Shown: one piece after another, positions 17,814 to 26,940 of the stretch | Numbering within the stretch: position 1 is the first letter of the stretch | How the letters are laid out: each line of letters opens with the position of its first letter | DNA from: Flammeovirga agarivorans | GTDB taxonomy: Bacteria > Bacteroidota > Bacteroidia > Cytophagales > Flammeovirgaceae | DNA length: 64,000 bases | Direction of reading: 5' to 3' | NCBI RefSeq assembly: GCF_012641475.1 | Contig: NZ_JABAIL010000004.1 | Span: 434,001-498,000 of the forward strand | Program-made: the position numbers and the translations under genes | Notes under the pieces: generated by a model | Databases searched by the model: none | Seen by the model: the letters and a program-made list of their open reading frames with translations, nothing else | Told to the model about the DNA's origin: nothing

Positions 17814-19157
17814 TTACAGTGTATCGTAAGTATACTCTTCCATAAATTTAGTCGTAAAGTGACCAGATTGGAACTGCTCATTATCCATAAGTCTGATATG
17901 GAAAGGAATTGTTGTATTAATACCTTCGATTACAAACTCATTTAAAGCACGTTTCATTCTTTTAATCGCTTCAATTCTTGTTTCCGCAGTAACAATTAAT
18001 TTAGCAATCATTGAGTCATAGTTAGGTGGGATTGAATAACCTGAGTATACGTGTGTATCAACACGTACACCAGGGCCACCTGGAATATGCAAAGTAGTAA
18101 TTTTACCTGGGCTTGGTCTGAAATCATTAGCAGGATCTTCCGCATTGATACGACATTCGATAGAATGTGCCATTGGCGTATAGTTCTTGCCAGTAATTTT
18201 CTCACCTGCAGCAACTTTAATTTGTTCTTTAATAAGATCAAAACCAGTTACTTGCTCAGTTACAGGGTGCTCTACTTGGATACGAGTATTCATTTCCATG
18301 AAATAGAAATCACCATGCTTATCTACTAAGAATTCTACAGTACCAGCACCTTCGTAGTTAATTTTCTCAGCACCTTTAATAGCTGCTTGTCCCATTCTCT
18401 CACGAAGTTCTGGAGATAAAGCTGGAGAAGGTACTTCTTCTGTCAACTTTTGGTGACGACGTTGGATTGAACAGTCTCTTTCTGATAAGTGACATGCTTT
18501 TCCTGAACTATCGCCAACAATTTGGATTTCAACGTGACGAGGTTCTTCAACGAACTTCTCTAAATACATACCGTCATTACCAAATGCTGCAGCTGACTCT
18601 TGACGAGCAGAATCCCAAGCTTTTTGGAATTCATCTGGACCATTAACGATACGCATACCACGTCCACCACCACCGGCAGTTGCTTTCAAAATCACTGGGT
18701 ACTTAATTTGCTCAGCGATTTTTAAACCTTGTTCAACAGAATCTAATAGACCTTCTGAACCTGGGATTGTAGGTACGCCAGCTTCTTTCATTGTAGCTTT
18801 GGCAGTTGCCTTATCACCCATTTTCTCGATCATATCAGCTGAAGCACCGATGAACTTAATGTTGTTTTCCTCACAAATACGTGAGAAGTTAGCATTTTCA
18901 GATAAGAAACCATAACCAGGATGCACAGCATCACAGTTAGTAATCTCAGCTGCTGCTAAAATATTTGGAATGTTTAAGTACGACTCTGTACTTGGTGCAG
19001 GTCCAATACAAACGGCTTCGTCTGCAAATTTGACATGCAAGCTTTCTTTATCTGCTGTTGAGTAAACTGCAACCGTTTTAATCCCCATCTCAGAACAAGT
19101 ACGGATCACACGTAATGCAATTTCACCTCTATTTGCAATTAATATTTTTTTGAACAC
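17814..19157 (-). CDS. accC: Biotin carboxylase subunit of acetyl-CoA carboxylase
   Basis: AccC carboxylates the biotin on AccB using ATP and bicarbonate, the first half-reaction of malonyl-CoA synthesis. The 447-residue protein is full length, with the N-terminal [18 protein letters not shown], the ATP-grasp glycine-rich loop [15 protein letters not shown] near 158, the [12 protein letters not shown] segment near 228-239 and the active site [16 protein letters not shown] near 285. It lies 64 bases after accB. The spacer contains a weak hairpin around 19200-19226 that may tune accB to accC read-through. Confidence 0.97.
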   Translation of the reverse strand: MFKKILIANRGEIALRVIRTCSEMGIKTVAVYSTADKESLHVKFADEAVCIGPAPSTESYLNIPNILAAAEITNCDAVHPGYGFLSENANFSRICEENNIKFIGASADMIEKMGDKATAKATMKEAGVPTIPGSEGLLDSVEQGLKIAEQIKYPVILKATAGGGGRGMRIVNGPDEFQKAWDSARQESAAAFGNDGMYLEKFVEEPRHVEIQIVGDSSGKACHLSERDCSIQRRHQKLTEEVPSPALSPELRERMGQAAIKGAEKINYEGAGTVEFLVDKHGDFYFMEMNTRIQVEHPVTEQVTGFDLIKEQIKVAAGEKITGKNYTPMAHSIECRINAEDPANDFRPSPGKITTLHIPGGPGVRVDTHVYSGYSIPPNYDSMIAKLIVTAETRIEAIKRMKRALNEFVIEGINTTIPFHIRLMDNEQFQSGHFTTKFMEEYTYDTL

Positions 19158-19221
19158 GACGCCCCAAATTTATTTAGTAAAAAAATAAAATAATTGTGGA
19201 CTTAAATCTTTGGTGTAAAGA

Positions 19222-19734
19222 TTAAGCCGGATCTACCAAGAATAATGGTTGATCGTATTCAACTGGTGACATATTGTCAACAAGAATTTTAACGATTTTA
19301 CCTGATACTTCAGATTCGATCTCGTTAAATAATTTCATTGCTTCGATAATACAAACAACATCACCTTTCTTTACTGTATCGCCAACATTAACGAACATAT
19401 CAGAATCAGGGTTTGGAGCTGTATAGAAAGTACCAATCATTGGTGACTTAATTTCGATATAGTTTGATGTATCAGCAGCTGGTGCTTCAGGAGCTGCAGC
19501 AGGAGCTTCAACAGCTGGTGCTGGTGCAGCAGCAGGAATTTCAACTGGTGCAGGTGCTGCGATAGGTGCAGCTGGAGCAGATGCTAATACTGGAGCAGCA
19601 ACAGGTGCAGCTACAGCAGCTGCTTCAGGGTTGCGCTTAACGTGAAGTTTGATTTCTGCAGTTTCTACATTTACTTCTTGCAAACCTGAGTTTGCAATAA
19701 AGCTGATCAGATCTTTTACCTCTGGTGCTTTCAT
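19222..19734 (-). CDS. accB: Biotin carboxyl carrier protein of acetyl-CoA carboxylase
   Basis: AccB carries the biotin that shuttles CO2 between AccC and the carboxyltransferase. The start at 19734 gives [17 protein letters not shown], the usual helical N-terminus; the frame is open upstream to 19788 but that part overlaps a leader hairpin. Of 170 residues, about 45-100 form a Pro/Ala/Val-rich flexible linker and about 100-170 the biotinyl domain with the [11 protein letters not shown] motif holding the target Lys. The partner carboxyltransferase genes are not in this window. Confidence 0.96.
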   Translation of the reverse strand: MKAPEVKDLISFIANSGLQEVNVETAEIKLHVKRNPEAAAVAAPVAAPVLASAPAAPIAAPAPVEIPAAAPAPAVEAPAAAPEAPAADTSNYIEIKSPMIGTFYTAPNPDSDMFVNVGDTVKKGDVVCIIEAMKLFNEIESEVSGKIVKILVDNMSPVEYDQPLFLVDPA

Positions 19735-19753
19735 AATGTGATAGTGTGTGAGA

Positions 19754-19789
19754 ATTGGAACCTGTAAACATATTGTTACAGTTCCCAAT
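19754..19789 (-). promoter_or_regulatory. Leader hairpin upstream of accB
   Basis: An imperfect inverted repeat in the efp-accB spacer pairs ATTGG-AAC-TGTAA type arms (19754-19767 with 19776-19789), each arm having one extra base. It lies 20-55 bases upstream of the accB ATG and is not followed by a U run. It may be an RNA leader or a binding site for a regulator of the carboxylase genes; both are inference. Confidence 0.4.
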
Positions 19790-19817
19790 ATCTTTTATTG
19801 TATAAGATTAAATACTA

Positions 19818-20387
19818 TTATTTTTTCACGCGTTCAACATAAGAACGCTCTTGTGTGTTCACTTTGATAATATCTCCAGTGTTCACAAACAATGGTACCA
19901 TAATTTGAGCGTCAGTTTCTACTGTAGCTGGCTTTAATGTGTTTGTTGCTGTGTCACCTTTAATACCTGGTTCAGTGTATGTCACTTCCATTTCAACAAA
20001 TTGAGCAAGTTCACAACCTACTACTTCATCATTTGCTTCAACGTGGAATAAGATATCAACACTCATACCATCTTTAAGTAAATCATTATTTGGAACTTGG
20101 TCTTCTGGTAAAGTTACCTCCTCCCAAGTGTTTGTGTCCATAAAATGGAAACCCATATCGTCTTGATAAGAATATTGATGTTCTCTTCTTTCAATACGAG
20201 CTGTAGTCACTTTGTGACCTGCTGTGAAAGTGTTGTCAATAACCTTTCCAGTTCGGATACTTTTTAATTTAGTTCTAACAAACGCAGGACCTTTACCAGG
20301 TTTTACGTGTTGGAATTCCACGATAGCGAAAACATCGTGGTTAAATTCGATACAAAGTCCGTTTTTAAAATCAGCTGTAGATGCCAT
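19818..20387 (-). CDS. efp: Translation elongation factor P
   Basis: EF-P binds between the P and E sites and relieves stalling at polyproline. The 189-residue protein has three beta-barrel domains; the tip loop reads HVKPGKGPAF near residues 28-37 and the signature GDTATNTLKPATVETDAQIMVP is split across the middle of domain III. The usual modified Lys is present as the K of PGKGP. The gene sits between fabH and accB on the same strand. No genes for the EpmA/EpmB, EarP or YmfI-type modification pathways are nearby. Confidence 0.96.
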   Translation of the reverse strand: MASTADFKNGLCIEFNHDVFAIVEFQHVKPGKGPAFVRTKLKSIRTGKVIDNTFTAGHKVTTARIERREHQYSYQDDMGFHFMDTNTWEEVTLPEDQVPNNDLLKDGMSVDILFHVEANDEVVGCELAQFVEMEVTYTEPGIKGDTATNTLKPATVETDAQIMVPLFVNTGDIIKVNTQERSYVERVKK

Positions 20388-20470
20388 CTATATTAAATCT
20401 AATCTGTTTTAAAATGCTGCTTTTGATTAGAATCAAAAACTCAACCAAAAGCAAAAATATAAATTTTATA

Positions 20471-21457
20471 TTAGTATGCCCACTTGATATAAGCAGAACC
20501 CCAAGTAAATCCACCTCCAAAGGCTGCTAAGATAAGATTATCTCCCTTTTTTAACTTATTTTCATAATCCATAAGACATAAAGGAATAGTTGCAGCAGTG
20601 GTGTTTCCGTACTTATTGATGTTCATCATTACCTTTTCGTCACCCACATTCATTCTTTGGGCAGTGGCATCAATAATTCTTTTATTAGCTTGATGAGGTA
20701 CTAAGTAAGCCACATCATCACCTTCTAATTTATTTTTATCCATAATTTCCGCTGCAACGTCTGCCATAGATGTTACTGCATATTTAAATACATGCATTCC
20801 AGCTTGGAAAATATAGTGTAATTTATTGTCAATCGTCTCATGAGAAGCTGGCATTCTAGATCCACCTGCTTTCATATTCAAGTATTCTTCACCAACACCG
20901 TCACTTTTAAGAATAAAGTCCATAACTCCTTCTTCTTCTTCAGTTGGCTCTAATAACACTGCTCCAGCACCGTCACCAAAAAGAACACAAGTAGTACGGT
21001 CAGTATAGTCAACAATACTTGACATTTTATCAGCTCCAACAACAACAACTTTCTTATATTTTCCTGTTTCTATAAATTGAGATCCAGTACTTAATGCATA
21101 TAAGAAACCTGAGCAGGCAGCACCTAAATCGAAGCTAAAAGAATTATCAGCACCAACTCCTTTAGCAATAATGTTTGCTGTTGCAGGGAAAAACATATCA
21201 GGTGTAACTGTAGCACATAAAATTAAATCCACATCCAAAGGATCTGTATTCGTTTTTTCTAATAATTGTTTTACAGCTTGAATACCTAAGTAGGAAGTAC
21301 CCATATTCTCTCCTTTAAGAATACGTCTTTCTGATATACCTGTCCTCTCTAGAATCCATTGATCATTTGTATCAACCATTGTCTCTAGTTCTTGATTGGT
21401 AAGAACATAATCAGGAACGTATCCTCCTACGCCTTTAATTGCTGCTTTTAATGCCAT
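20471..21457 (-). CDS. fabH: Beta-ketoacyl-ACP synthase III
   Basis: FabH starts fatty-acid synthesis by condensing acetyl-CoA or a branched acyl-CoA with malonyl-ACP. The 328-residue thiolase-fold protein shows the full triad: Cys in [11 protein letters not shown] (about 113), His in [11 protein letters not shown] (about 252) and Asn in [12 protein letters not shown] (about 282). The [11 protein letters not shown] segment near residue 38 is also typical. It is downstream of rpmF with a terminator in between, and a possible -7 box (CAAAGATA on the plus strand, 21522-21529) suggests its own promoter. Confidence 0.96.
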   Translation of the reverse strand: MALKAAIKGVGGYVPDYVLTNQELETMVDTNDQWILERTGISERRILKGENMGTSYLGIQAVKQLLEKTNTDPLDVDLILCATVTPDMFFPATANIIAKGVGADNSFSFDLGAACSGFLYALSTGSQFIETGKYKKVVVVGADKMSSIVDYTDRTTCVLFGDGAGAVLLEPTEEEEGVMDFILKSDGVGEEYLNMKAGGSRMPASHETIDNKLHYIFQAGMHVFKYAVTSMADVAAEIMDKNKLEGDDVAYLVPHQANKRIIDATAQRMNVGDEKVMMNINKYGNTTAATIPLCLMDYENKLKKGDNLILAAFGGGFTWGSAYIKWAY

Positions 21458-21557
21458 AGTAATATTGGTATTTCTTTTCTTTTTTTGATTTCAACATCAA
21501 TTAAAATCAAATTTCAAAAGGCAAAGATAAACAACTCTTTTAAAATCCATATAAAGT

Positions 21558-21593
21558 ATAAAAAAAAGCCAATCCTTTTTTAAGGATTGGCTT
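21558..21593 (-). terminator. Intrinsic terminator between rpmF and fabH
   Basis: Read on the minus strand, a perfect 12-bp stem (21582-21593 with 21566-21577) and a 4-base loop lead into a run of U residues (plus-strand A run at 21561-21567). It ends or attenuates transcription from the DUF177-rpmF pair before fabH. Confidence 0.85.
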
Positions 21594-21612
21594 GATTCTA
21601 AGTAGAATAAAA

Positions 21613-21819
21613 CTACTCAGCTGCTTCTTCTACATCTGTTGAGTTATCGATAACCACTTGGCCACGATAATACATTTTACCATCTGCCCAGAAAGCACGG
21701 TGTCTTACGTGTGCTTCACCAGTTGTTTGGCAAAAAGAGATTGTAGGTTTATCCATCTTAAGGTGCGTTCTACGCTTACCTCTCGAAGCTTTCGAAATTC
21801 TCGATTTAGGATGTGCCAT
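21613..21819 (-). CDS. rpmF: 50S ribosomal protein L32
   Basis: The 68-residue protein begins MAHPKSRISKASRGKRRTH and contains the basic, conserved core of bL32, with HVRHRAFWADGKMYYRG in the second half. Only one Cys is present (SFCQTTGE), so it is of the zinc-free type. It follows the DUF177 gene by 19 bases, a pairing conserved across many bacteria. Confidence 0.96.
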   Translation of the reverse strand: MAHPKSRISKASRGKRRTHLKMDKPTISFCQTTGEAHVRHRAFWADGKMYYRGQVVIDNSTDVEEAAE

Positions 21820-21838
21820 TTTTAATTCTTAATATATA

Positions 21839-22369
21839 TCATTTGAGTTTTTTCAAAATATCCCAACGAGGATCATTAGATTTCTCTTCTTCCTCGTCTT
21901 CTACTTCGTCTTCCAATTCTTCACCCTCTTCTAAAGTAGTGTAAAATAAGTCTTCTTCCTCCTCTTCGTCTGGATGAAGTCTTTTTGTTGGAAGTGATAA
22001 TGCTATTAAATCATAAATGATTTGAGAAAAATCAATAGAATCCTCATTAAATGGGATTTTAATTAAATCATCCTCAAGCATCTCATAATGATCAGAAAAC
22101 TTAAAGAATACTTTTTGATGAGCATCTAACTTTTGCTCATATTCTCTAAGGCTTCTATCACTTAACAAAGTAACGTTTGCATCAAGCTCCACTTCTACTT
22201 CAACAGCAGTTTCGCTTTTTGCAAGGTGCAATATCGCATTTCCAGAAATATTTTCCATCAATTCAGATTCAAATAAATCTAAAAGTTGTTGCGATAACTC
22301 CAATTCAAACTGGTGCTTACCATTTTTCAGCCCAGCAATTCCTATACTATATGGTTTTTTCTTATTCAC
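21839..22369 (-). CDS. DUF177/YceD family protein
   Basis: The 176-residue protein is the YceD-type partner that usually precedes rpmF. Visible family features are the DRSLREYEQKLDAHQKVFF region near residues 70-89 and the ISLPTKR-like ALSLPTKRLHPDEEEE near 128-143. The last 45 residues are extremely acidic (LEEGEELEDEVEDEEEE). In the family this protein has been linked to 23S rRNA accumulation in plants and bacteria; the mechanism is not settled. A promoter with both Bacteroidota boxes lies just upstream. Confidence 0.88.
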   Translation of the reverse strand: MNKKKPYSIGIAGLKNGKHQFELELSQQLLDLFESELMENISGNAILHLAKSETAVEVEVELDANVTLLSDRSLREYEQKLDAHQKVFFKFSDHYEMLEDDLIKIPFNEDSIDFSQIIYDLIALSLPTKRLHPDEEEEEDLFYTTLEEGEELEDEVEDEEEEKSNDPRWDILKKLK

Positions 22370-22389
22370 CTCTTATTTGATTTGGCTTG

Positions 22390-22419
22390 CAAAAATACAA
22401 AATGAAATCATGTAACAAA
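22390..22419 (-). promoter_or_regulatory. Promoter of the DUF177-rpmF operon
   Basis: On the minus strand TTTG (22419-22416) and TATTTTTG (22397-22390) are separated by 18 bases, matching the Bacteroidota sigma-A pattern TTTG-N17-23-TAnnTTTG. The start codon at 22369 would be about 15 bases from the expected transcript start. Confidence 0.65.
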
Positions 22420-22515
22420 AGGAATTCTTATCTTTTCATTGCAATTTTTGAGAAATAAATGTAAAAGTCATTTATTTTTATGTTCAAATACGATTTTCAA
22501 AGATAAAAGACCAAC

Positions 22516-23217
22516 ATGAGATTATTTTTCCATAAAGATATACGTCCCGATGATCAAGAAGTTACATTACTTTCTGAAGATTCAAAACATATTGTTAAAG
22601 TGCTCAGAATGAATATTGGCGACGATTTACATTTAATGGATGGTAAAGGACATAGATATCATTGTCAAATTACAGACGCTCATCAAAAGAAATGTAAAGT
22701 AAAAGTGTTAGATGTTGAGATAATGCATAAAGCTGGCGCTCATGTACATATTGCCATTGCTCCTACTAAAAACATGGACCGTATAGAATTCTTTCTTGAA
22801 AAGGCCATTGAGATCGGTGTAAGTAGTATTACTTTTTTCTATTCTAAACACTCAGAAAGAAAGAATATAAAGCTAGAGCGATTAGAACGAATTGCTGTAT
22901 CCGCGATGAAACAGTCTAGAAAATTTTGGTTACCTGAAATGAACGAAGTAAAATCTGTATCAGATGTACTTACATGTAACCATAAAGGGAAATTTATCGC
23001 ATACGTACCTACAGTATCAACAGAACATCTCTTTAAGAAACTTAATAATAATGAAGATACTATAGTTTTAGTTGGACCTGAAGGTGGTTTTTCAGAGGAT
23101 GAAGCTCAATTAGCCAAAGAGAATGGATTTGAATGGGTGAGTTTAGGTAAAGAAAGACTAAGAACTGAAACAGCGGGTATAGTTGCAGTTCAAATTATGA
23201 ATATGATTGATTTGTAA
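22516..23217 (+). CDS. rsmE: 16S rRNA (uracil-1498-N3)-methyltransferase
   Basis: RsmE methylates U1498 of 16S rRNA on the 30S subunit. The 233-residue protein has the PUA-like N-terminal domain (about 1-70, with HIVKVLRMNIGDDLHLMDG) and a SPOUT knot with LVGPEGGFSEDE near 191 and SLGKERLRTETAGI near 211, the conserved SAM-binding signature. Length is normal. It is divergent from the DUF177 operon, with 146 bases between. Confidence 0.94.
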   Translation: MRLFFHKDIRPDDQEVTLLSEDSKHIVKVLRMNIGDDLHLMDGKGHRYHCQITDAHQKKCKVKVLDVEIMHKAGAHVHIAIAPTKNMDRIEFFLEKAIEIGVSSITFFYSKHSERKNIKLERLERIAVSAMKQSRKFWLPEMNEVKSVSDVLTCNHKGKFIAYVPTVSTEHLFKKLNNNEDTIVLVGPEGGFSEDEAQLAKENGFEWVSLGKERLRTETAGIVAVQIMNMIDL

Positions 23218-23325
23218 AATGAATATTATCCTTTTTTATATTATTTAGAGTAATATTTCACTAAATTAATATTGAGGCTTGTTCTCTTACATTTAAAACA
23301 ATGAATCTGAATTAAAGAATAGAAT

Positions 23326-24000
23326 ATGAAATTATTTTTTGGGTTAGCTTTTACATTATTAATCATTCAAACCTCAGTTTTAGGACAAGTTTCTAGAAAC
23401 TCCTTTTCATTGAAAATTGCAAAAATAAAATATGAAGGTGGTGGTGACTGGTACGCAAATAAGACTGCCCTACCTAATCTTGCTGATTTTTGTAATGATC
23501 AACTAGGTACTAATATAGATGTTGATGATGATATAGTAGAAGTAGGAAGCCCTGAATTATTTAACTATTCATATGTTTACCTCACAGGTCATGGAAATAT
23601 TGTTTTCTCAGATTCAGATGCTGATAATTTAAGGCAATACTTAACAAATGGAGGCTTTTTACATGTAGATGACAATTATGGATTAGACAAGTTTATTCGA
23701 CTTGAAATGAAAAAGGTATTTCCAGAATTAGACTTTGTTGAATTACCCTTTGATCACCCTATTTATCATCAGGCCTATAAATTCCCTAATGGGATTCCTA
23801 AAATACATGAACATGACGGCAAACCTGCTCAAGGGTTTGGACTAATCTATGAAGGACGTCTAGTTTGTTATTACAGTTATGAATCAGATTTGGGTAATGG
23901 TTGGGAAGACCAATCAATACATAATGATCCAGATGAAGTGAGATTAAAGGCTTTAAAAATGGGTGCTAACATTATTTCCTTTGCATTAACCGATTTTTAG
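23326..24000 (+). CDS. DUF4159 domain secreted protein
   Basis: The 224-residue protein has a signal peptide ending in VLGQ and one DUF4159 domain, shown by IAKIKYEGGGDWYANKTALP, YLTGHGNIVFSD near residue 86, GGFLHVDDNYGLD near 108 and a His-rich FDHPIYHQAY near 143. The fold resembles glutamine-amidotransferase-like domains; the DDNYG and HxPIYH segments are the most conserved. The function is unknown. It precedes the acyl-CoA reductase gene by 67 bases on the same strand. Confidence 0.87.
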   Translation: MKLFFGLAFTLLIIQTSVLGQVSRNSFSLKIAKIKYEGGGDWYANKTALPNLADFCNDQLGTNIDVDDDIVEVGSPELFNYSYVYLTGHGNIVFSDSDADNLRQYLTNGGFLHVDDNYGLDKFIRLEMKKVFPELDFVELPFDHPIYHQAYKFPNGIPKIHEHDGKPAQGFGLIYEGRLVCYYSYESDLGNGWEDQSIHNDPDEVRLKALKMGANIISFALTDF

Positions 24001-24067
24001 TACATTTTCTTGTTTGATCATTTCTTTTCAGTTTGATTTGCACTGTTTTTAGAAATAATGAGGAATT

Positions 24068-25090
24068 ATGAAGTTGCAAGAAAGAATTGATGCTTTTGTA
24101 GCATTAGGTGATAAACTGAGAACACTAGACACAGAAACTTCTGAAATGTTATCCAGAAGAGCAAATGATGACAATGGTTGGTTTAATGAGACAACTGTTG
24201 GAAATGCTATTAAGGGGATAACAAAAATGTTGGAAAAAGATACACTTTCCAATTGGGTATCATCTTATACATCTACTGAAGAAAACCCAAAAAATGTTTT
24301 GGTTGTAATGGCTGGTAATATTCCTGCTGTTGGTTTTCATGATGCATTATCTGTGCTTATTTCAGGTAATACTTTGATGGCTAAGTTGAGTTCTCAAGAT
24401 ACTTTCTTGATGAAAATACTTCTTGATTGGTTAATTCAATTGGAACCAAGGTTTAAAGATCGCGTTATTTTCTTAGAAGAACCTGCAAAAAATATTGACA
24501 AAGTGATTGCAACTGGTTCTGATAATAGTACTAGATACTTTGTAAAATACTTTAGTAAATTCCCTAATATCATTAGAGCTAATAGATCGTCAGTTGCGGT
24601 TATCCGTGGAGATGAGTCTAAAGAGACACTTGCAAAGTTGGCTGATGATATCTTCTTATATTATGGTTTAGGATGTAGAAATATCTCTAAAATCTATACT
24701 CCAGCAGGTTATGATCACAAACTATTGATGGAAGCGTTGGAAGATAGAGCAAAAGAGACAATCATCAACCATAAATATGCAAATAACTACGATTATAATA
24801 AATCGATCTACTTAGTCAATAAGGTAGAGCATTTAGATAATGGTGGTTTGATTCTTACAAAAAGTGAAGATATGGTCTCTCCTATTTCTGTACTTTATTA
24901 TGAAGAATATGAAAATGGACAGGAACTAAAATTAAAATTATCTGAAAATCAAGAAAAGATCCAATGTATTGTCACTGACGGGCAATGGTTGGCTGGTTCA
25001 GAAGATTTTGGACAAGCTCAGTTCCCTAATGTAGATACATATGCAGATAATGTAGATACTTTAGAGTTTTTATCACCAATTTTAGCATAA
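24068..25090 (+). CDS. Acyl-CoA reductase (LuxC-like)
   Basis: The 340-residue protein matches LuxC-like NAD(P)-dependent fatty acyl-CoA/acyl-ACP reductases of the aldehyde dehydrogenase superfamily. AGNIPAVGFHD near residue 79 forms part of the nucleotide pocket, and YGLGCRNISK near 197-206 holds the catalytic Cys. The usual fatty aldehyde product could be used for lipid or pigment synthesis, but no LuxD/LuxE or luciferase genes are present, so light emission is not suggested. It is separated from the following glycosyltransferase by a single base and the two are surely co-transcribed. Confidence 0.88.
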   Translation: MKLQERIDAFVALGDKLRTLDTETSEMLSRRANDDNGWFNETTVGNAIKGITKMLEKDTLSNWVSSYTSTEENPKNVLVVMAGNIPAVGFHDALSVLISGNTLMAKLSSQDTFLMKILLDWLIQLEPRFKDRVIFLEEPAKNIDKVIATGSDNSTRYFVKYFSKFPNIIRANRSSVAVIRGDESKETLAKLADDIFLYYGLGCRNISKIYTPAGYDHKLLMEALEDRAKETIINHKYANNYDYNKSIYLVNKVEHLDNGGLILTKSEDMVSPISVLYYEEYENGQELKLKLSENQEKIQCIVTDGQWLAGSEDFGQAQFPNVDTYADNVDTLEFLSPILA

Positions 25091-25091
25091 T

Positions 25092-26204
25092 ATGAATGTA
25101 GTCCTCGCTTCTGTATTAAAACCGGTTGATGATAGTCGTGTTTATCAGAAAATAGGACAAAGTATTGCTAAAATTCAAAATACAAATATTCAGATCTTAG
25201 GAACAGAAAATGATGGTATTCCATCGTGTTTACCAAACATTACATTTGTCCCTTTGTTCTCAAATCATAAAAAAGAAGCGTTTTTCCGTATAAAAGGGAA
25301 TAAACGCTTCTTTTCTTTTTTAAAGAGTCAGAAGAACATTGATCTTATTATTATCCATACGATTGAGCTTCTACCAGCTTTAGTTTTCTATAAAAAACTA
25401 AATCCGAATGTGAAGATCATATATGATATGCTAGAGAATTACCCTTTGAATTTCAAATCACAAATTTATCGTAGTGCATGGAAATCCAAGGTTTTATCAT
25501 TTTTAAGTCATCAAATAGAGGTCTTCTCATTTCAATATCTTGATCATATTTTCAGTGCAGAAACTACATACCTAAAGGAAAAACAACTCCCATTGTATAA
25601 AACCACTGTACTTGAAAATAAGTATGCAGGCAAACTATTCAATACTATTCCCTCAACTGACCATTTACACTTTGTGATATGTGGTTCTTTAACAAGAGTT
25701 TTTGGAATAAATGAAGCAATAAAATTTATTGAGCTATTAAATAGTTGCAAGAAACAACCTGTTACCATAAAATTCACAGTGATAGGTAAAGCATATGAGA
25801 GTGATATTATCGAAAAGCTTAAGAAGATAAATCAGGTTCATAATGTAGAATGTATTGGCATCACTGATTTTATTCCACATAGTAAAATTATTAAGGAAAT
25901 GCTCACTGCGAGTTACCTTCTTCTCTCTTATCCCGAAAATCCTTGTACCAAAAATTGTATCCCTACTAAAATGTATGAAGGTTTAGCATTGGGCATCCCT
26001 ATGATCATACAAAATAATAGTCTTTGGGAAGAGATCACCACACCTACCAATTCTAGTATTTTCATCGATTTTAATAAAAAATCAGATATTCTTTCAATTT
26101 TTGATAAAATCCAAACACATAAACCCTATAGAAAAGGACCTGACAAAAACGCTTTATGGAAATCTGAAGAAGAAAAGTTGTTAAATGTGATACAAACCTT
26201 ATAA
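25092..26204 (+). CDS. Glycosyltransferase, GT4-like
   Basis: The 370-residue protein has a GT-B layout. The N-terminal half includes IDLIIIHTIELLPAL and NVKIIYDMLENYP, and the C-terminal half has KFTVIGKAYE, VECIGITDFIPHSKI near 255 and KMYEGLALGIPMIIQNN near 296, the pattern of the GT4 donor-binding face. Acceptor and donor are unknown. It lies outside the main polysaccharide locus, in an operon with the LuxC-like reductase. A strong terminator-like inverted repeat lies inside the coding sequence at 25271-25320. Confidence 0.8.
   Translation: MNVVLASVLKPVDDSRVYQKIGQSIAKIQNTNIQILGTENDGIPSCLPNITFVPLFSNHKKEAFFRIKGNKRFFSFLKSQKNIDLIIIHTIELLPALVFYKKLNPNVKIIYDMLENYPLNFKSQIYRSAWKSKVLSFLSHQIEVFSFQYLDHIFSAETTYLKEKQLPLYKTTVLENKYAGKLFNTIPSTDHLHFVICGSLTRVFGINEAIKFIELLNSCKKQPVTIKFTVIGKAYESDIIEKLKKINQVHNVECIGITDFIPHSKIIKEMLTASYLLLSYPENPCTKNCIPTKMYEGLALGIPMIIQNNSLWEEITTPTNSSIFIDFNKKSDILSIFDKIQTHKPYRKGPDKNALWKSEEEKLLNVIQTL
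25271..25320 (+). promoter_or_regulatory. Terminator-like hairpin inside a coding region
   Basis: A perfect 13-bp stem (25271-25283 with 25302-25314) is extended by four inner pairs across one bulged base, and is followed by TTTTCTTTTTT. It falls around codons 60-76 of the glycosyltransferase. It could be a premature terminator or attenuator, or merely a codon coincidence (KKEAF... and NKRFF). Confidence 0.5.
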
Positions 26205-26237
26205 ATTGCATCTCTTCTAAAATTTTACACATATAAC

Positions 26238-26891
26238 ATGTTTAGTCACTCCGAAGAAAACTATTTAAAAACGATTTACCACTTATCGGCAAAACAAAAA
26301 CCTGTAAGTACAAATGCTATTGCTGAAGCTTTAAGCACAAAGCCTGCTTCTGTGACAGACATGATTAAGAAGTTAAATAGCAAGAGTGTCATCCATTATC
26401 AAAAATACAAAGGCACTACATTAACTGCAGAAGGTGAAAAAGAAGCCTTATTAATAATTAGAAAGCATCGCCTTTGGGAAGTGTTCTTATTAGAAAAGCT
26501 AAATTTTAATTGGGATGAGGTTCATGAAGTTGCAGAACAGCTTGAACATATCAAATCTAAGCGTATGATAGAACGTTTGGATCAATTTCTTGGTTTTCCC
26601 AAACACGATCCACATGGTGATCCAATTCCTGATAAAAATGGGGAATTAAGAGATCTTGAAGCTATTAAATTATCTACACTCGCAATAAATGATGAAGCAT
26701 CTGTTGTTGCAGTAAAAGATGAAAATAGCAGTCTGCTGCAGTATTTAGATAAAGTTGGTATTGGTATCGGCTCTAAAATTCAGGTCACTGATAAAATTGA
26801 TTTTGACGAATCATTAGAAATTAAAATTGATGGTAGAGATAAAAAAATCATTTCTGCCCTAGTTTCAGAAAATATATTAGTCCAAGAGTAG
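26238..26891 (+). CDS. Metal-dependent transcriptional regulator, DtxR/MntR family
   Basis: The 217-residue protein has a winged helix-turn-helix (about 1-65; SEENYLKTIYHLS and KPASVTDMIKKLN), a metal-binding/dimerization domain (about 66-140; HRLWEVFLLEKL and the EVAEQLEHIKS ligand helix) and a C-terminal FeoA/SH3-like domain (about 150-217). Repressors of this family sense Mn(II) or Fe(II) and control metal uptake. No metal transporter gene is next to it. It follows the glycosyltransferase by 33 bases, probably coincidentally. Confidence 0.92.
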   Translation: MFSHSEENYLKTIYHLSAKQKPVSTNAIAEALSTKPASVTDMIKKLNSKSVIHYQKYKGTTLTAEGEKEALLIIRKHRLWEVFLLEKLNFNWDEVHEVAEQLEHIKSKRMIERLDQFLGFPKHDPHGDPIPDKNGELRDLEAIKLSTLAINDEASVVAVKDENSSLLQYLDKVGIGIGSKIQVTDKIDFDESLEIKIDGRDKKIISALVSENILVQE

Positions 26892-26940
26892 AGATTTAAT
26901 TGATTCATATTTCTCTCTCCTCACCTTAATCTTAAACCCA

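Noticed and set aside
19560-19640. Ala/Pro/Val-rich repetitive stretch in accB
   Set aside because: This is the normal flexible linker of biotin carrier proteins, not an independent repeat element.
24068-25090. Bioluminescence operon member
   Set aside because: No luxA, luxB, luxD or luxE genes are adjacent; LuxC-like reductases are common in Bacteroidota without light production.
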